The position numbers and the translations under genes were made by a program. This document shows positions 24,025 to 34,354 of a DNA stretch of 64,000 nt, in pieces. The DNA comes from Cristatella mucedo. Lineage: Eukaryota; Bryozoa; Phylactolaemata; Cristatellidae. The notes below the pieces were generated by a model, which saw only the letters and a list, made by a program, of their open reading frames with translations, was not told the DNA's origin and searched no databases. The stretch lies in the NCBI GenBank assembly GCA_009760855.2, contig WPIO01000104.1, positions 569,501 to 633,500 of the forward strand, given 5' to 3'. Numbering within the stretch: position 1 is the first letter of the stretch; the number at the start of each line of letters is the position of its first letter.

Positions 24025-24923
24025 GTAAGCATCGCTGCCTCGGCCGCTACCGCCGGCTTCCGGCGCCACCCTTTGGAGTCGCTAGCCGTAGCCGCCCTTC
24101 GACGGACGCGCGGGCGGGTATCCGGGCAGGAGGAGTCGCCGCCGGACGGCGGGACCGGAAAAGGTGCTGTCGGCCGCGGTGGCTCTTCCTCGTCGCTGCC
24201 CCCGTCTGCTGCCTGCCTCGTCGTCCACCTAGCGCTCCTCCCGGCTCGGCCGAGAGGCGCTCTGGCCAACGCCTTTGGCGGCGTCTCCCTCAGCCGCCGT
24301 CGATGATCGCTCGCACCCGTCGCTCGAAAGGGCCGGGGTCACTGCGAGCCCCGGCGCTTCGCTCTTTCTATTTAGCATACCTTGCATACCGGCCACCCCA
24401 CCCCGTGCCGCGCCATCCTTAATTGAAATTCCTCCTAGGGCCGGCACGGAAAACCTAAACCGGGAGCGCGAGCCGCCAGAGCCGCTGACGTGCCCGCCGC
24501 CGCCTCCACGAGCCGCCTCTGGCGAGCGCACCGCTTCTCACCCGTGCGCTCGTACGCCGCCGTCCCCCTCCTTCCCTTTCGCTCGGTCTCCCGGGCCACT
24601 CGGACGCTGTTCGCCGCCTGTCCGACTGCGGTTGGGGGTCGGGTGGCCGGAGGGGTGGACACCCTCTAGCGGCAGCGGTGGCGCCCCTCTTGACTGGCCG
24701 GCGTCTGACGCGGTGTTAGTGGCGGCACGACACCAGAGTGCTGCTGCTGTAGCTGTACCTGCTGCTGCTGTACCTGCTGCTGCTGTACCTGCTGCTGCTG
24801 CTGTACCTGCTGCTGCTGCTGCTGTACCTGCTTCGCTGCCGGCTCGCGGGCGCCGCTAGAGGGCGTCCGCGAGACTTCAGAGTGAGCGAGGAAGACTCCT
24901 CAGTGTGCGTCGCCGCCCCACAG
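24025..24923 (+). other. MEX3 intron (899 bp, phase 1)
   Basis: The intron begins GTAAGC and ends CCCCACAG, and joining the flanks restores an uninterrupted KH1 domain. It is short and GC-rich and remains open in some frames, which produces spurious ORFs. A CTG-rich repeat lies about 95 bases before the acceptor. Confidence 0.88.
24741..24830 (+). repeat. Intronic (CTG)n-GTAC... minisatellite
   Basis: CTG runs of increasing length are separated by TAC, giving units of the type CTGCTGCTGTAC with progressively more CTG copies. It sits between the expected branch-point region and mid-intron of the MEX3-like gene. One reading frame reads VPAAA repeats, but this is intronic. Confidence 0.9.
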
Positions 24924-26548
24924 GCTGCAAAATCAAGGCTCTGAGGGCCAAAACCAACACGTACATCAAGACGCCGGTTCGCGGCGAGGAGCCCGTGTTC
25001 GTGGTTACGGGAAGGCGCGATGACGTCACTTCCGCCAAACGAGAAATCCTCTCTGCCGCCGAGCACTTCAGCCAGATTCGGGCCAGCCGTCGAAGCGGAG
25101 CGGCTGCTGCCACCGCTGCGAACTCCGGCGGCAGCTCGTTCTGCACGGCTGTGGCGGCTTCAGCAGCCGTGTCATCGCTTGGTGCCGGCTGCTCGCAGAT
25201 TGTGGGCAGCGGCACGGCCCCTGCGGTGGCGCCGCCGGGGCACGTGACGGCCATGGTTCGCGTGCCGTACCGCGTCGTCGGCCTCGTCGTCGGTCCCAAA
25301 GGCGCCACGATCAAGCGCATACAGCAGGCGACCGGCACGTACATCGTCACGCCAAGCCGTGAGAAGGACCCCGTGTTCGAGATCACCGGGCTTCCGGAGA
25401 GCGTCTCGAAGGCACGAGCTGAGATCGAGAGGCACATCGCTAGCCGCGCGGCCGGCGTCGGCGAGCCGATGGCCTCCGTCGGCGAGCCGATGGCCTCCGT
25501 TGGCTCGCTGTGCGGCACCGCCACAGCCGCCGGGTGTTTTCTCGACGCCGGCGGGTGTGGCGTCTGCGGCGGGTGTCGCCGCGCCTCTGACTGCGAGGCA
25601 CTCCTCGGCTTCGGCAACGGCGGCAGCTGCTGCGTTTCGTACTCCGCGCGGCCGTGCCGCGATCCGACCTCCGCCGGAAGCTGCTTCCCATACTCGTCGC
25701 CACTCGCCTCAGCCATTGCTGCTGCGGCAGCTGCTGCGCAGCAGCAGCAGCAGGCGGCTGACCTGCTCGACCTCGGTCGGCTGGACGGAATAGCAGCCTC
25801 CGCGGACGACATCATGTCCGTCCGCGGCGAAGATGACTCGGGCTGCGCCAGCCTGGCAGGTGACCTCGACTGTGCCGCCGCCGGCGGAGTCGCGGCAGCC
25901 ATCACCGCCGGTGCGCCGATACGACATCTGCCCTACTCGACCTCGTCTATCTGGTACAACCCGGCGCCGTGCGGAGCCTCTGCGCTCGCCGGCGGCCCAG
26001 CCGCCTTGCGAGCAGATTCGCTTCGCCAGCCACTGTACTCAGCTGCGGCCGATCGTTGCCTGGTCCAGCCGAGGCGACACAGTGCGGGCGCCAGGCAGTC
26101 GCCGGCGGCGGCTGTGTCAGGAGACCCGTGCGACGGCAGCGGCTGCTGCCAGGCGCCATCTTCTCGCCGATGCAGCCACGAGGCGAACGACGGGACTGCA
26201 GCACAGCAGCTGCGAGCAGCTACCGGTTTCCCATCTGCCGCCGTCGGCGCCTTTCCGGCATCGTCTTCGTCATCTTCCGGCTGCAGCAGCACGTCCACGA
26301 GTCCAGTCGTGGAGCGAAGGCTGCTCTGCGGTGGCGACGCCATCTCGTATTTCGGCGGCGGCGGCAGTGGCCGTCAGCAGCTGGCTGGCTACGGCGGCCT
26401 GCCGCTCGGCGGCGAGGAGGAGGGCACAGAGGGCAGCCGCCGCAGCGGCGGCAGCTCGTTCACAGCCTCGACGACGACCTACCCGTGGTGCTACAGCTTG
26501 GATCAGGCTGCGTCGGCCTTTGACGAGCGAGTGTGCGGCTCGCTGTAG
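24924..26548 (+). CDS. MEX3: MEX3-family RNA-binding protein, coding exon 2 (no RING finger)
   Basis: Exon 2 completes a 629-residue protein. KH1 continues with [20 protein letters not shown] (90-109). KH2 spans about residues 199-263 with [20 protein letters not shown] and its GPKG loop at 212-215. In this family the two KH domains bind mRNA 3' UTRs. Between and after them lie Ala/Ser/Gly-rich low-complexity stretches, including QQQQQ, a Ser run (about 450-460 from the exon-2 side) and a tandem VGEPMAS heptad (267-280). Vertebrate MEX3A-D end in a C3HC4 RING finger giving E3 ligase activity. Here the frame ends at residue 629 ([19 protein letters not shown]) with no paired-Cys/His pattern, and none is seen in other frames just downstream. 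Either the RING was lost, as in nematode MEX-3, or a frameshift, assembly error or further exon hides it. Confidence 0.92.
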
Positions 26549-27430
26549 CCGTAATCTTTGCTGACACGGGTGGGCGGCAATAGCAGAAGGGGCGGCGGAC
26601 GCGAGGGCTACGACTTCCAGAGCCGCCACGCACGGGGACAGCGTCTCTCGTCAGCGGCTGCGGCGGATGCTCGAGAGTGGTTGTCGAGCCCTCGCGACTT
26701 GAAGTTCTGCTCCGGTGGGTTCGTCGATTACTTCCCTTCCCTCCCCCCAAGAAAGGTTATTTATTCAGGACATTCAGTACTTTCATCAGAGGATGCAATT
26801 TTCTATGATTTTTGTGCTTATTTTCCGTTACCAAGGGGATTCGAGTTTTAATTTTGTACGTTTTATTGCGAGAGTTATTAATGTCGCTCGCTGTCTCTTC
26901 TCTTGTGAATGGAAGCTTATTTATTCTGGTCGTGCGCACGCTGCTGCTGTGGGCGTGGGAAGTTGACGCTGCGTTGACATCGCCCTTCGTGCGAAGCCCG
27001 TTCGTTCGCTGTCGGTGTGTGTGCCTAGAGGGCGTGCCTGCATTTGGCGTTTACTCTTTTATTTCTAATCCATTTGTACGAGCCAGCGCCGATCATGTAC
27101 ACGCGTAGAATGAGAGTAGCGTTTTCTACGTTTTAATATATTTACGAGATTGGGTTGTGTATATATTTTCACGGCGGTCGCATTATAAAAATCTGTTCAG
27201 CCACCGTGAGCTGGGGTAGGCTCGGGCTCCGGAAGCGAGTGACGCTAGCTCGGCGAGCGAGGCTCTCGCGAGACTCTAAGCTGTTTCGGCTGCAGGCGCG
27301 GCCGCCGAGAGTCAGCATCGCCCTGCTGTGCAGCTGGGTCTAAATCCGGATCCGTCTGCTGCCGCTGTTGAGGTCTGCCGCATTCGCAGGCTGCACCCAG
27401 CGGCAACTTCGCCTTTGACCTTGATGTCCC
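26549..27430 (+). promoter_or_regulatory. Probable MEX3 3' UTR with AU-rich elements
   Basis: Composition shifts abruptly from GC-rich coding to AU-rich sequence from about 26755. The AU-rich nonamer TTATTTATT occurs at about 26757-26765 and again near 26919-26927, a known destabilising element type. No canonical AATAAA was found; AATATA near 27137 is a possible weak poly(A) signal. The extent is inferred from composition only. Confidence 0.5.
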
Positions 27431-27441
27431 GAGCTGTAGTC

Positions 27442-27446
<5 letters not shown>

Positions 27447-27489
<43 letters not shown>

Positions 27490-27631
27490 GTCTCTCTTTC
27501 TCTTTGTCTCTCTTTCTCTCTCTATCTCTCTCTCTTTCCCTTCCTCCCCCTCTTTCTCTGTACCTCTCTCTCTTTGTCTCTCTCTCTCCCTATTGTCTCT
27601 CTTTCTCTCTCTCCCTCTCTCTCTCTCTCTT

Positions 27632-27719
<88 letters not shown>

Positions 27720-27730
27720 CCCCTCTCTTT
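27447..27730. repeat. (CT)n microsatellite, interrupted
   Basis: Nearly 285 bases of CT dinucleotide with TTTG and TTTC interruptions. It yields long artificial Ser-Leu or Arg-Glu frames on the two strands. Confidence 0.97.
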
Positions 27731-29314
27731 AAGCCCGTTAGCCAGAGCCGCTTCTGCAGCGGCGACAGCAGACAAGCCGCGCCGGCCGCTGCTGCGGGCA
27801 GCTGCCTCGGCAGCTCGGGATCGGCGCCTCGTTTAACCGAAGGTCCTCTCGCGAACGGAGCGCCGATCTCGGCCTCACCCTTGCTTGTTTGGCCCTTGCT
27901 GCACGCGGACGGCTGCTTGCTTGCCGACTGCGGGCGTCTCGCGGGGCAGATATTTACCTTCCGAGGAAGCTCGTCGGCTAATTGCGTGTCGCCGCCCGGT
28001 TTTATTCCCCTGTTTTTCCACGCTCGGAGCCCTGTTATTCTTGCGATCATTGTTAGTCCTCTTGCAACAGGAGTCATAAAGAGCAACAGCACGACAATAG
28101 CGGTCGCACCGCTGAGTCGCTACTCCCGCCGAGCGGAAGATAAAGAGTTCGCGAACGCCGAGTGCCACGCTGCCCGACTCTTTATTGTTCGCCTGCGATG
28201 GTGGACACCGCAATTGTTCAATTGAAACTGTGGCTCACCGGCTAGGCCCCAGCGTCGCGCGACTGTCTTCGGCGATAATTGACCGCTCATCGCGCACAAT
28301 TACGCTCATCGCGTCCCAGACGAAAGGCACACGCCAGCGCCCTCTGGCGAACCGCAGCGGCAGAGCCGGAGCAAAGAGTACAGCCGGACGCCGCGCCGAT
28401 TGCCCCCCTCCCGGCTGCCGGCAGCGCCGGTCGAATCGGAACGCTGCGACAGACGGCGGAAGTCCGTTGGTGGGTCCTTCGTCTCGCCGGACGGCTCGAG
28501 CTATTAGGGCAACCCCGTTTAAAGTCCAGGCGGCCGCAGCAGTTCCGCCCGAGGCCCGATGGGAATATGAAGCCCTCTCGGACGCCGCACGTGCGAGATA
28601 AATCGCATTCCGAGATGTATCGCTAACCGCAACCTAAGTGCCCCGCCCCGACCAGGGGCGCCAGCGGACGCCGCCCAGCGCGGCAACCTCGACGACCCGT
28701 CATCGGGCCCTGTCCCGCACTCGGCACTCGACGGTTTCGCGAGTTCGCTGGGCGTGAGGCCAGCTGCGTCCGGCTTGACGGCCGCAAAGAGAGGGAGAGA
28801 GAGAGAGCAGCACTCCGCCTCGACGGGCTGAGGTCGGGCTAAAGCAGCGGCCGACGCTTTAGCCGGGCGGTCAGCAGGCGAATCCGCCACGACGCGCCAG
28901 GCCCTGGAGGAACCTCGCTCCCGCCGCAGCTGTAGGCGATCGCCGCAGCTGCGGCGGCGGCCAGAAAAGCGCGTCCGCGTCGCCTCTCGCTGCACCATTC
29001 GCTAGGTTTGCTGAGTATGTCCGCGACTGCAGAAGATTAAGTTCAAGGTCGTTTAACGGCGCGTACAATGAGGCTTATCCAACCGAAATCAGCAATTAAG
29101 TGCTGCAGTAGAGCGAAAGTGTAGTTGAACTCGCGTTTGAAATTTCGCGAAAATCCGTCAAGTATTGGCTATAAGTCTGGGAATTTAAAAACCGCTTAAC
29201 TACATAGTAAATGAAGCCGTTCTAACGTAACAAAGATGCATCTCACCAAGCTGCAAACATGCACCTTGATGTACCAAGGTTCAACAAGTTGGGATACAAG
29301 TCACACGCACTGCA
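27731..29314. promoter_or_regulatory. CpG-rich block downstream of MEX3, orphan
   Basis: Very GC- and CpG-rich from 27750 to about 28990, then AT-richer. Long frames on both strands contain only Arg/Ala/Pro-rich sequence without motifs. It may be a separate promoter or first exon, but no splice-bounded exon is supportable. Confidence 0.35.
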
Positions 29315-29445
29315 GAGATCGGTAATAATGATAATAATAATAATAACGCATTTATAAAGCGCCCTCGGAGAACTCAATCTATTTCTAGGCGCTTTACATT
29401 TGCTGCAAAGGGAAAACGCGATTGAATGGTGAGCAATATCACTAC
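29315..29445 (-). mobile_element. LINE A tail fragment
   Basis: The plus strand shows (TAA)n followed by AAAGCGCCCTCGGAGAACTC and CTAGGCGCTTTACATTTGCT, the inverted LINE A terminus with its hairpin. Only about 120 bases are retained. Confidence 0.85.
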
Positions 29446-29807
29446 ATTTCTCAATATTCATTTGTAGATTCATCGCCTCCCGGTTACTTCAGGATGGCAC
29501 GTGGCTTTCGTGATCGTCTTGCGTAAATCTCCTCAGTATTTTATCAACGTTTACACCTAAGTACGTCACGAGCGACTGGCCTGCGGCACAGTGTACGGGC
29601 GAGCTGAACGTGCCATTCAAGCGAAGAATTTTGAATGCTCGAAGGGAAATGAGGAGATGATGCCGAGCGATGCCGAGTGAGTGAGTTCGCGACCGAGAGA
29701 GACGAACGCGACTGTGAGCGAGAGAGAAAGAGCGAGCGAGCGAGTGTGGCGAAGCCAGAGCCCAGCCTCACAGTGGGCGGCAGCGGAGGATGGGCGACAG
29801 CCGGAGA

Positions 29808-29846
<39 letters not shown>

Positions 29847-30588
29847 GCCGGGAAGCTGCGCGAGGCCCGGCACAGCGAGCGAGAGTGGACGAAAAGAATG
29901 GACAGGGAGGTGGCGGAAGTGGTCGCAAGATAGATGGGCGGCCGGCGGGGGATACGGAGCGAGAAACTCTGACAGCGGTCGAGAGCGAGTGAGAAAAGAG
30001 GAAGAAGAGAAGCGGGAGAGGACAGAAAGAAGCGAGACAGCGGGGTGACAGGGAGGAGAACTCGCGTTGCCCCTCGCACCCGTCGGGGGGGGGGGGGGCT
30101 GGCCGAACCTGCTCGAGCTCGCTTGCTAAGCAGCGAGTTAATTGCATCAATGCGATACATTTCAGCGGTCTGGTATTTTCGCGTCTTGCCGGATTACCGA
30201 ATCGGGAGGAGGCTCGCCGGCCGAGCGAGTGCTCGTTAGCCAAGCGGCGGCGCCCAGCGCCGCCTGGCGGGCGAGACGTCAGCGGCGGCGGTGGCGGGCG
30301 TCGGAGACGGCTGCCAGCCGGTCTTCGTTGAGCTCTCGCGACTCTCCTTTGTCTGGCCTCGAGCTCGGGCTCCTCGGAAAGCGGCCATTGTTCGAAAGGC
30401 CTCCGCTCCCACGGCCGTCGGCGAGCAGGTGCGGCCACCGGAGCGCCCGAGCGCCGCCCGGCAGCTGGCGCCCGGCAGCTGCCGCCGGGTCGGAGCCTGC
30501 AGCGAGGAGAGACGGACCGGCCAGTCCTCCCGCCGCAGCGCTCGACGCAGGCTCGACGCCGACGCGGCGAGAAGCCGAAGCGGCTGCT

Positions 30589-30634
30589 CGAGCGAGCGAG
30601 CGGTGCAGACGCTGCTGCACCGCTCGCTCGCTCG
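30589..30634. repeat. Perfect inverted repeat, 20-bp arms
   Basis: The arm at 30589-30608 (GAGCGAGCGAGCGGTGCAG plus a preceding C) is exactly complementary to 30615-30634. The loop is six bases (ACGCTG). Confidence 0.9.
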
Positions 30635-30829
30635 CTCGCCGGCTCGATTGGCGACCGACGGCCGAACAACGGACGACGGCTCGTAACCCGAACGGCCCTT
30701 TTGTTGGACTTTCCGCCTTCCCGAGTAAATAGCCGCCTGCGAGTTCATTATTGCGGCGGTCGTCTGCACGACGGCTTGCACTTCCCTTTCCAGACAGCTA
30801 CCACTCATCGCCTGCGGTGATGTGTCTAG

Positions 30830-30869
30830 AGCGGAGGTGCCCTAGAGCTCGCTCTAGGGCACCTCCGCT
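30830..30869. repeat. Perfect inverted repeat, 19-bp arms, 2-base loop
   Basis: AGCGGAGGTGCCCTAGAGC at 30830-30848 is exactly complementary to 30851-30869, with TC between them. It could extrude a nearly loopless cruciform. Confidence 0.92.
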
Positions 30870-31291
30870 GCCGCCACCTCCGTTCGGCGCAGTCGGGGCG
30901 AGCGCGGCCGTCAGGGCGTGCGTCGTCGGCGGACGGACGACGGGAGGGCGGTCGGGCGAGCGAAACGCGAAAGTGAGCTCAGCCGAAGCCTCGTACTCGG
31001 AGGCGCCGCAATCCCGTCGGCGGCAGCGGCGGCGGGAGCAGCGGCAGCAGCAGCAGCAGCAGCGGCGGCGGCGGCGTCACCCCATTGATCACAAGGCGAC
31101 AGCGGGGTGTGCACGAAGCGGGCAAACAGTAACTCAATCCTTCGACGAAGTGCGCGTGCTAATAACGAAGCATAGGCTAGGGATGAGAGCTTACAGCCGT
31201 CTGGGAGAGGCGAAGCCCTCGAGCCGAGTTCGATAGCTCCGACGATGACTCAGCACTACCTCCAAGGCTGAGCTCTCGTGCGCTCGGGCGA

Positions 31292-31293
<2 letters not shown>

Positions 31294-31353
<60 letters not shown>
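31294..31353. repeat. (GCC)20 trinucleotide repeat
   Basis: Twenty uninterrupted GCC units are followed by GGCGGAG and GGAGGAGGAGCAGCAG repeats. Pure CGG/GCC tracts of this length are usually unstable and CpG-methylatable. Confidence 0.97.
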
Positions 31354-31357
<4 letters not shown>

Positions 31358-31509
31358 GAGCAGGAGGAGGAGCAGCAGCAGCAGCTCCGGCGTCAGAACT
31401 TCACAGCTCTTCGCAGACTTCAAAGCAGCTTACGCGACCGTACCGCCGCCGCCGCCACCGCTGCTAGCGCTCGGGTGTCAGCCCAAATGCGAAGCCATCA
31501 GAACCTTCG

Positions 31510-31700
31510 TCTGTTGCCGTATCTCCGTCTGTAACTCCACAAAGCCACAACGACTACGTGGGTGTCGTCACGCATGAGAGTTTTGCACTGCCCCCCCGCC
31601 CCGCCCACTCAAAGCCTAAGCGGCTTTCGGCACGCATTCGGTAGGCAACCGACTTCATCTCACGCAACAAGAAGAAAGATGACATCATAGCTGAGTCGCG
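31510..31700 (-). mobile_element. LINE B 3' end fragment
   Basis: The plus strand shows GTAACTCCACAAAG, GTGGGTGTCGTCACGC, AAAGCCTAAGCGGCTTTCGG and a degraded version of the Rex-like C-terminal coding end, matching LINE B at 56420-56530. A C-rich insert (about 31590-31605) interrupts it. Confidence 0.7.
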
Positions 31701-31787
31701 TGAGCAATCGACGTAGTCGGGAGCATTAAAATATCAATCAGCACAGGACGTGCTGCCACTTTCATGCTTCTGACGTCTCTATCTTCG

Positions 31788-31963
<176 letters not shown>

Positions 31964-32034
31964 AGGGACAGACTGGAAAAGACCGACCGCTTCGACGTTG
32001 CTGATTTTGCTGCTGACATCCACATGTGTAGCCG

Positions 32035-32286
32035 GAGTTATGATGAACACCTATTTATCGCAGCATTTAGTGGATCCCTGTTATGTGCTTATTCGTGCTG
32101 ACACTATGCATGCTACCACTAACCATACTTGCGTGCTGACCCTGTGCATGTCACCCCTAACCGCGTTATTCTTGTTTATTGAGCAAGCTCCCACTAACCA
32201 TTCGATCGTGCTTCCTTTGCAGCAAATATAAAGTGCATAGAAAGATATTGAGTTCTCTGAGGGCGCTATATCAAATGCATTATTAT
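32035..32286 (+). mobile_element. LINE A 3' UTR fragment
   Basis: It runs from CACCTATTTATCGCAGCATT through the family 3' UTR to the terminal hairpin and a very short ATT tail, where a second LINE A copy begins immediately. Confidence 0.85.
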
Positions 32287-32820
32287 GACTTCAAAGTTTT
32301 GTCGTTGACTTTTAGGTCACTTCATTCTTTGGCTCCAGCCTATCTCTCAGATATACTCCCCCATCAGGCCAAGCATCGTATCACCCGCTTTTCGGAATCC
32401 AACAGTCTACAGATACCTCGTACAAGCCTCAAATCCTTTGGAGACCGTGCATTTAGTTCGTATGCTCCCAAAGCCTGGAACTCCCTCCCGACCTGCGTCA
32501 GAACATCCCATGACCTGACCACATTTAAAAATAACATAACAACACACCTATTTAGGACAGCATTTAGTGGGTCTCTGCAATTCGTCCTTCATGTGCTTAT
32601 GCGTGCTGACACTGTGCATGCTGCCACTAACCACATTTGCATGCTGACCCTGTGCATGTCACCCCTAACCATTTTACTCATTTTGTTTGTTTATCATGCA
32701 TGATATCACTCACCATTCAATTGCATTTCCCTTTGTAGCAAATGTAAAGCGCCTGGAGAGAGATTGAGTTCTCTCTGAGGGCGCTTTATCAAGTGCATTG
32801 TTATTATTATTATTATTACC
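32287..32820 (+). mobile_element. LINE A, second copy abutting the first
   Basis: It starts at GACTTCAAAGTTTTGTCG, inside the DFKVLSLTFRSL coding segment. It continues in one frame (32179-32703, artificially joined to the first tail) through LAPAYLSD and FGDRAFSSYAPKAWNSLPT to the stop, then the 3' UTR and (ATT)n near 32805-32818. It was probably inserted at the tail of the preceding copy. Confidence 0.88.
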
Positions 32821-33334
32821 AATTAAAAGTCCAAAGCCTCTTAAGTCCAGCAGCACGCTTGGGAGCTATGCTGGGGACTGGGCCAGATTGTGAATTCTTC
32901 ACGAGCAGACAATCACAGGGAGGCTGAAATGTTCTGCCAGAGGCATAAACACAAGACGCATTCACTTGGGGTCGCTCTGAAAGGCGGCCAGACCTCGCCC
33001 CTCGTCCCTCGCCCATTACCTGCCCAGCTAATAAATAATACGGCGTCGTTTGTGTGCATAGCCAGGTAAGTTTCTGCAATTGGCGCAGTGCCCATAGCAG
33101 GCTGTTCAATATGGTCGACAACGTCTGTTTATATTTATGTTAATTAAGCACATTTGGAGACGTATTTTTCATGTTTAGAGTTTCCCTCTACAAACCTAAC
33201 CACTAACGCCTAAGCCCTTAAACGTTAGCCTTGAATCCAAAAGCTCCTGCCCAAAAAATACAAAATCAAAGCTCAAAGCCCTACTTCCCCCTTCCCCCTT
33301 CCTACTTTCCTCCCGTTCCAACTTCTTCCTTCCT
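32821..33334. other. Intergenic, nothing recognised
   Basis: No gene or repeat family is seen. A short run of CCCTTCCCCCTTCC-like pyrimidine sequence lies near 33285-33305. Confidence 0.35.
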
Positions 33335-33405
33335 ATCTAAATTCCCTAGAAAGAGATTAAAAGTTCTCTGCGGGTGCTATGCAGATGTACTATTACTATT
33401 ATGAT
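33335..33405 (+). mobile_element. LINE A tail scrap
   Basis: CCTAGAAAGAGATTAAAAGT followed by TCTCTGCGGGTGCTAT and a TATTACTATTATG tail match the LINE A terminus. Confidence 0.7.
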
Positions 33406-33904
33406 TACTTCCTGCTTCCTTCCTTCCTTACTTCCGTGCTGATATCAAGTAAACTCGCAGAAAAATTAATCTTCCTCAAAAACTCCAAACTAGATTAATC
33501 AGTTAGTTCACTTTCATTAAAGCATGTCTGCGAGCGAGTGAGACTTTTGTATTTTGCCTGCACTTGCCTGTCTGGTAGGTACTTTAAAAATGAGCCCGGC
33601 CAGAGGAAATCCGAAAAGGGGCGGCACGCACGCAGGCACGCAGGATAGCAGCCAGTGGCGGTTAGCGTCGGGTGGAAACATGGCTGCAATCATAAAAAAG
33701 AGTCGCTAAAAATATTTGCTGTGCTTTACTGCCGATCTCTCAGAACGTATAAACCCACTGAATGAGATTTATGTACGAGATTTCGCTGTCTCGAAGGCCG
33801 CAGTGCATTGCGGGTGTGTCTGCTATTCATTTAGTCAGCCTGAGAGTGTGGTGAGGATGCAGATTACTATGAAAACTCTAGACTAAGCTTAGCCGACTTG
33901 ACAC

Positions 33905-34060
33905 CCTCATTCATATAGCGGCGGCAGAAGAGTCTTTGTGATGATAACCACCGCTTGCAGCGGCCGATAAAGAATCACCCGCTTGTGCACGACTCGAGCC
34001 CGCGACCCGGGAGTCGCGAAGTGCGAGAGGACCTCACCTCCTCGCAGGCTTAGACCCGCA
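33905..34060 (-). mobile_element. tRNA-derived SINE family D, minus strand
   Basis: The minus strand carries a B-box-like GCGGGCTCGAGTCGTG and an upstream A-box-like region, then the family body GATTCTTTATCGGCCGCTGC and GGTTATCATCACAAAG, ending at ATATAGCGGCGGCAGAAGAG (plus-strand reading). Related copies lie at 34360, 38200 and 57000. Confidence 0.6.
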
Positions 34061-34354
34061 CTGAGACCCTACTAGGAAATGCGGGCTACTCCGCTTCGCC
34101 GGCCGCCTTCGCTTACCGCCATTGCTTATCTGCCTGCGCCTCCATTTTCCCGGCGTGCCCGCGTATCCGTGCCCCAGATGTAAGCCCAGGGGCGCGACGC
34201 TCGCACTTCTCCCGGTCGTCGATTCGATTTCTTTTTATTCTTTTTATACTTTATATTTATATTTATATTATTTTTTATATTTATTTTTATTCTTTATTCT
34301 TTATATATTTTTATTTATTTTTATTTTCGATTTCTTTTTCGGTTTAGCAGAGCT

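Larger units (their letters stand above)
29560..31285. promoter_or_regulatory. CpG-rich block with hairpins and trinucleotide repeats, orphan
   Basis: A strongly CpG-rich stretch carries a (CCG)n run at about 29811-29842 and a 13-base G run near 30084-30098. It also has two perfect inverted repeats (30589-30634, 30830-30869) and GCAGCAGCAG/GGCGGC repeats at 31035-31075. ATGACTCAGCA at 31245-31255 matches the NF-E2/NRF2 (MARE-type) consensus. No protein domain was recognised in any frame. Confidence 0.4.

Noticed and set aside
24275-24859. Frame with VPAAA repeats inside the MEX3 intron
   Set aside because: It lies between a good donor and acceptor, and the repeat is a CTG microsatellite. Joining the exons restores KH1, so this is intronic.
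24877-25905. 342-codon minus-strand frame opposite MEX3 exon 2
   Set aside because: Mirror of a GC-rich coding strand; the plus strand has KH domains and proper splice sites.
26549-28000. Hidden RING exon of MEX3 downstream
   Set aside because: No CxxC...CxH...CxxC...CxxC spacing was seen in the forward frames; a more distant exon or an assembly error remains possible.
27340-28225. Long frames encoding Ser-Leu or Arg-Glu repeats on both strands
   Set aside because: They run through a CT microsatellite, which has no stops in any frame. The same applies at 31.7, 46.9, 49.2 and 59.9 kb.
29617-30808. Long Arg/Ala/Pro frames on both strands in CpG-rich DNA
   Set aside because: Stop codons are rare in such base composition; no conserved motif or splice support.
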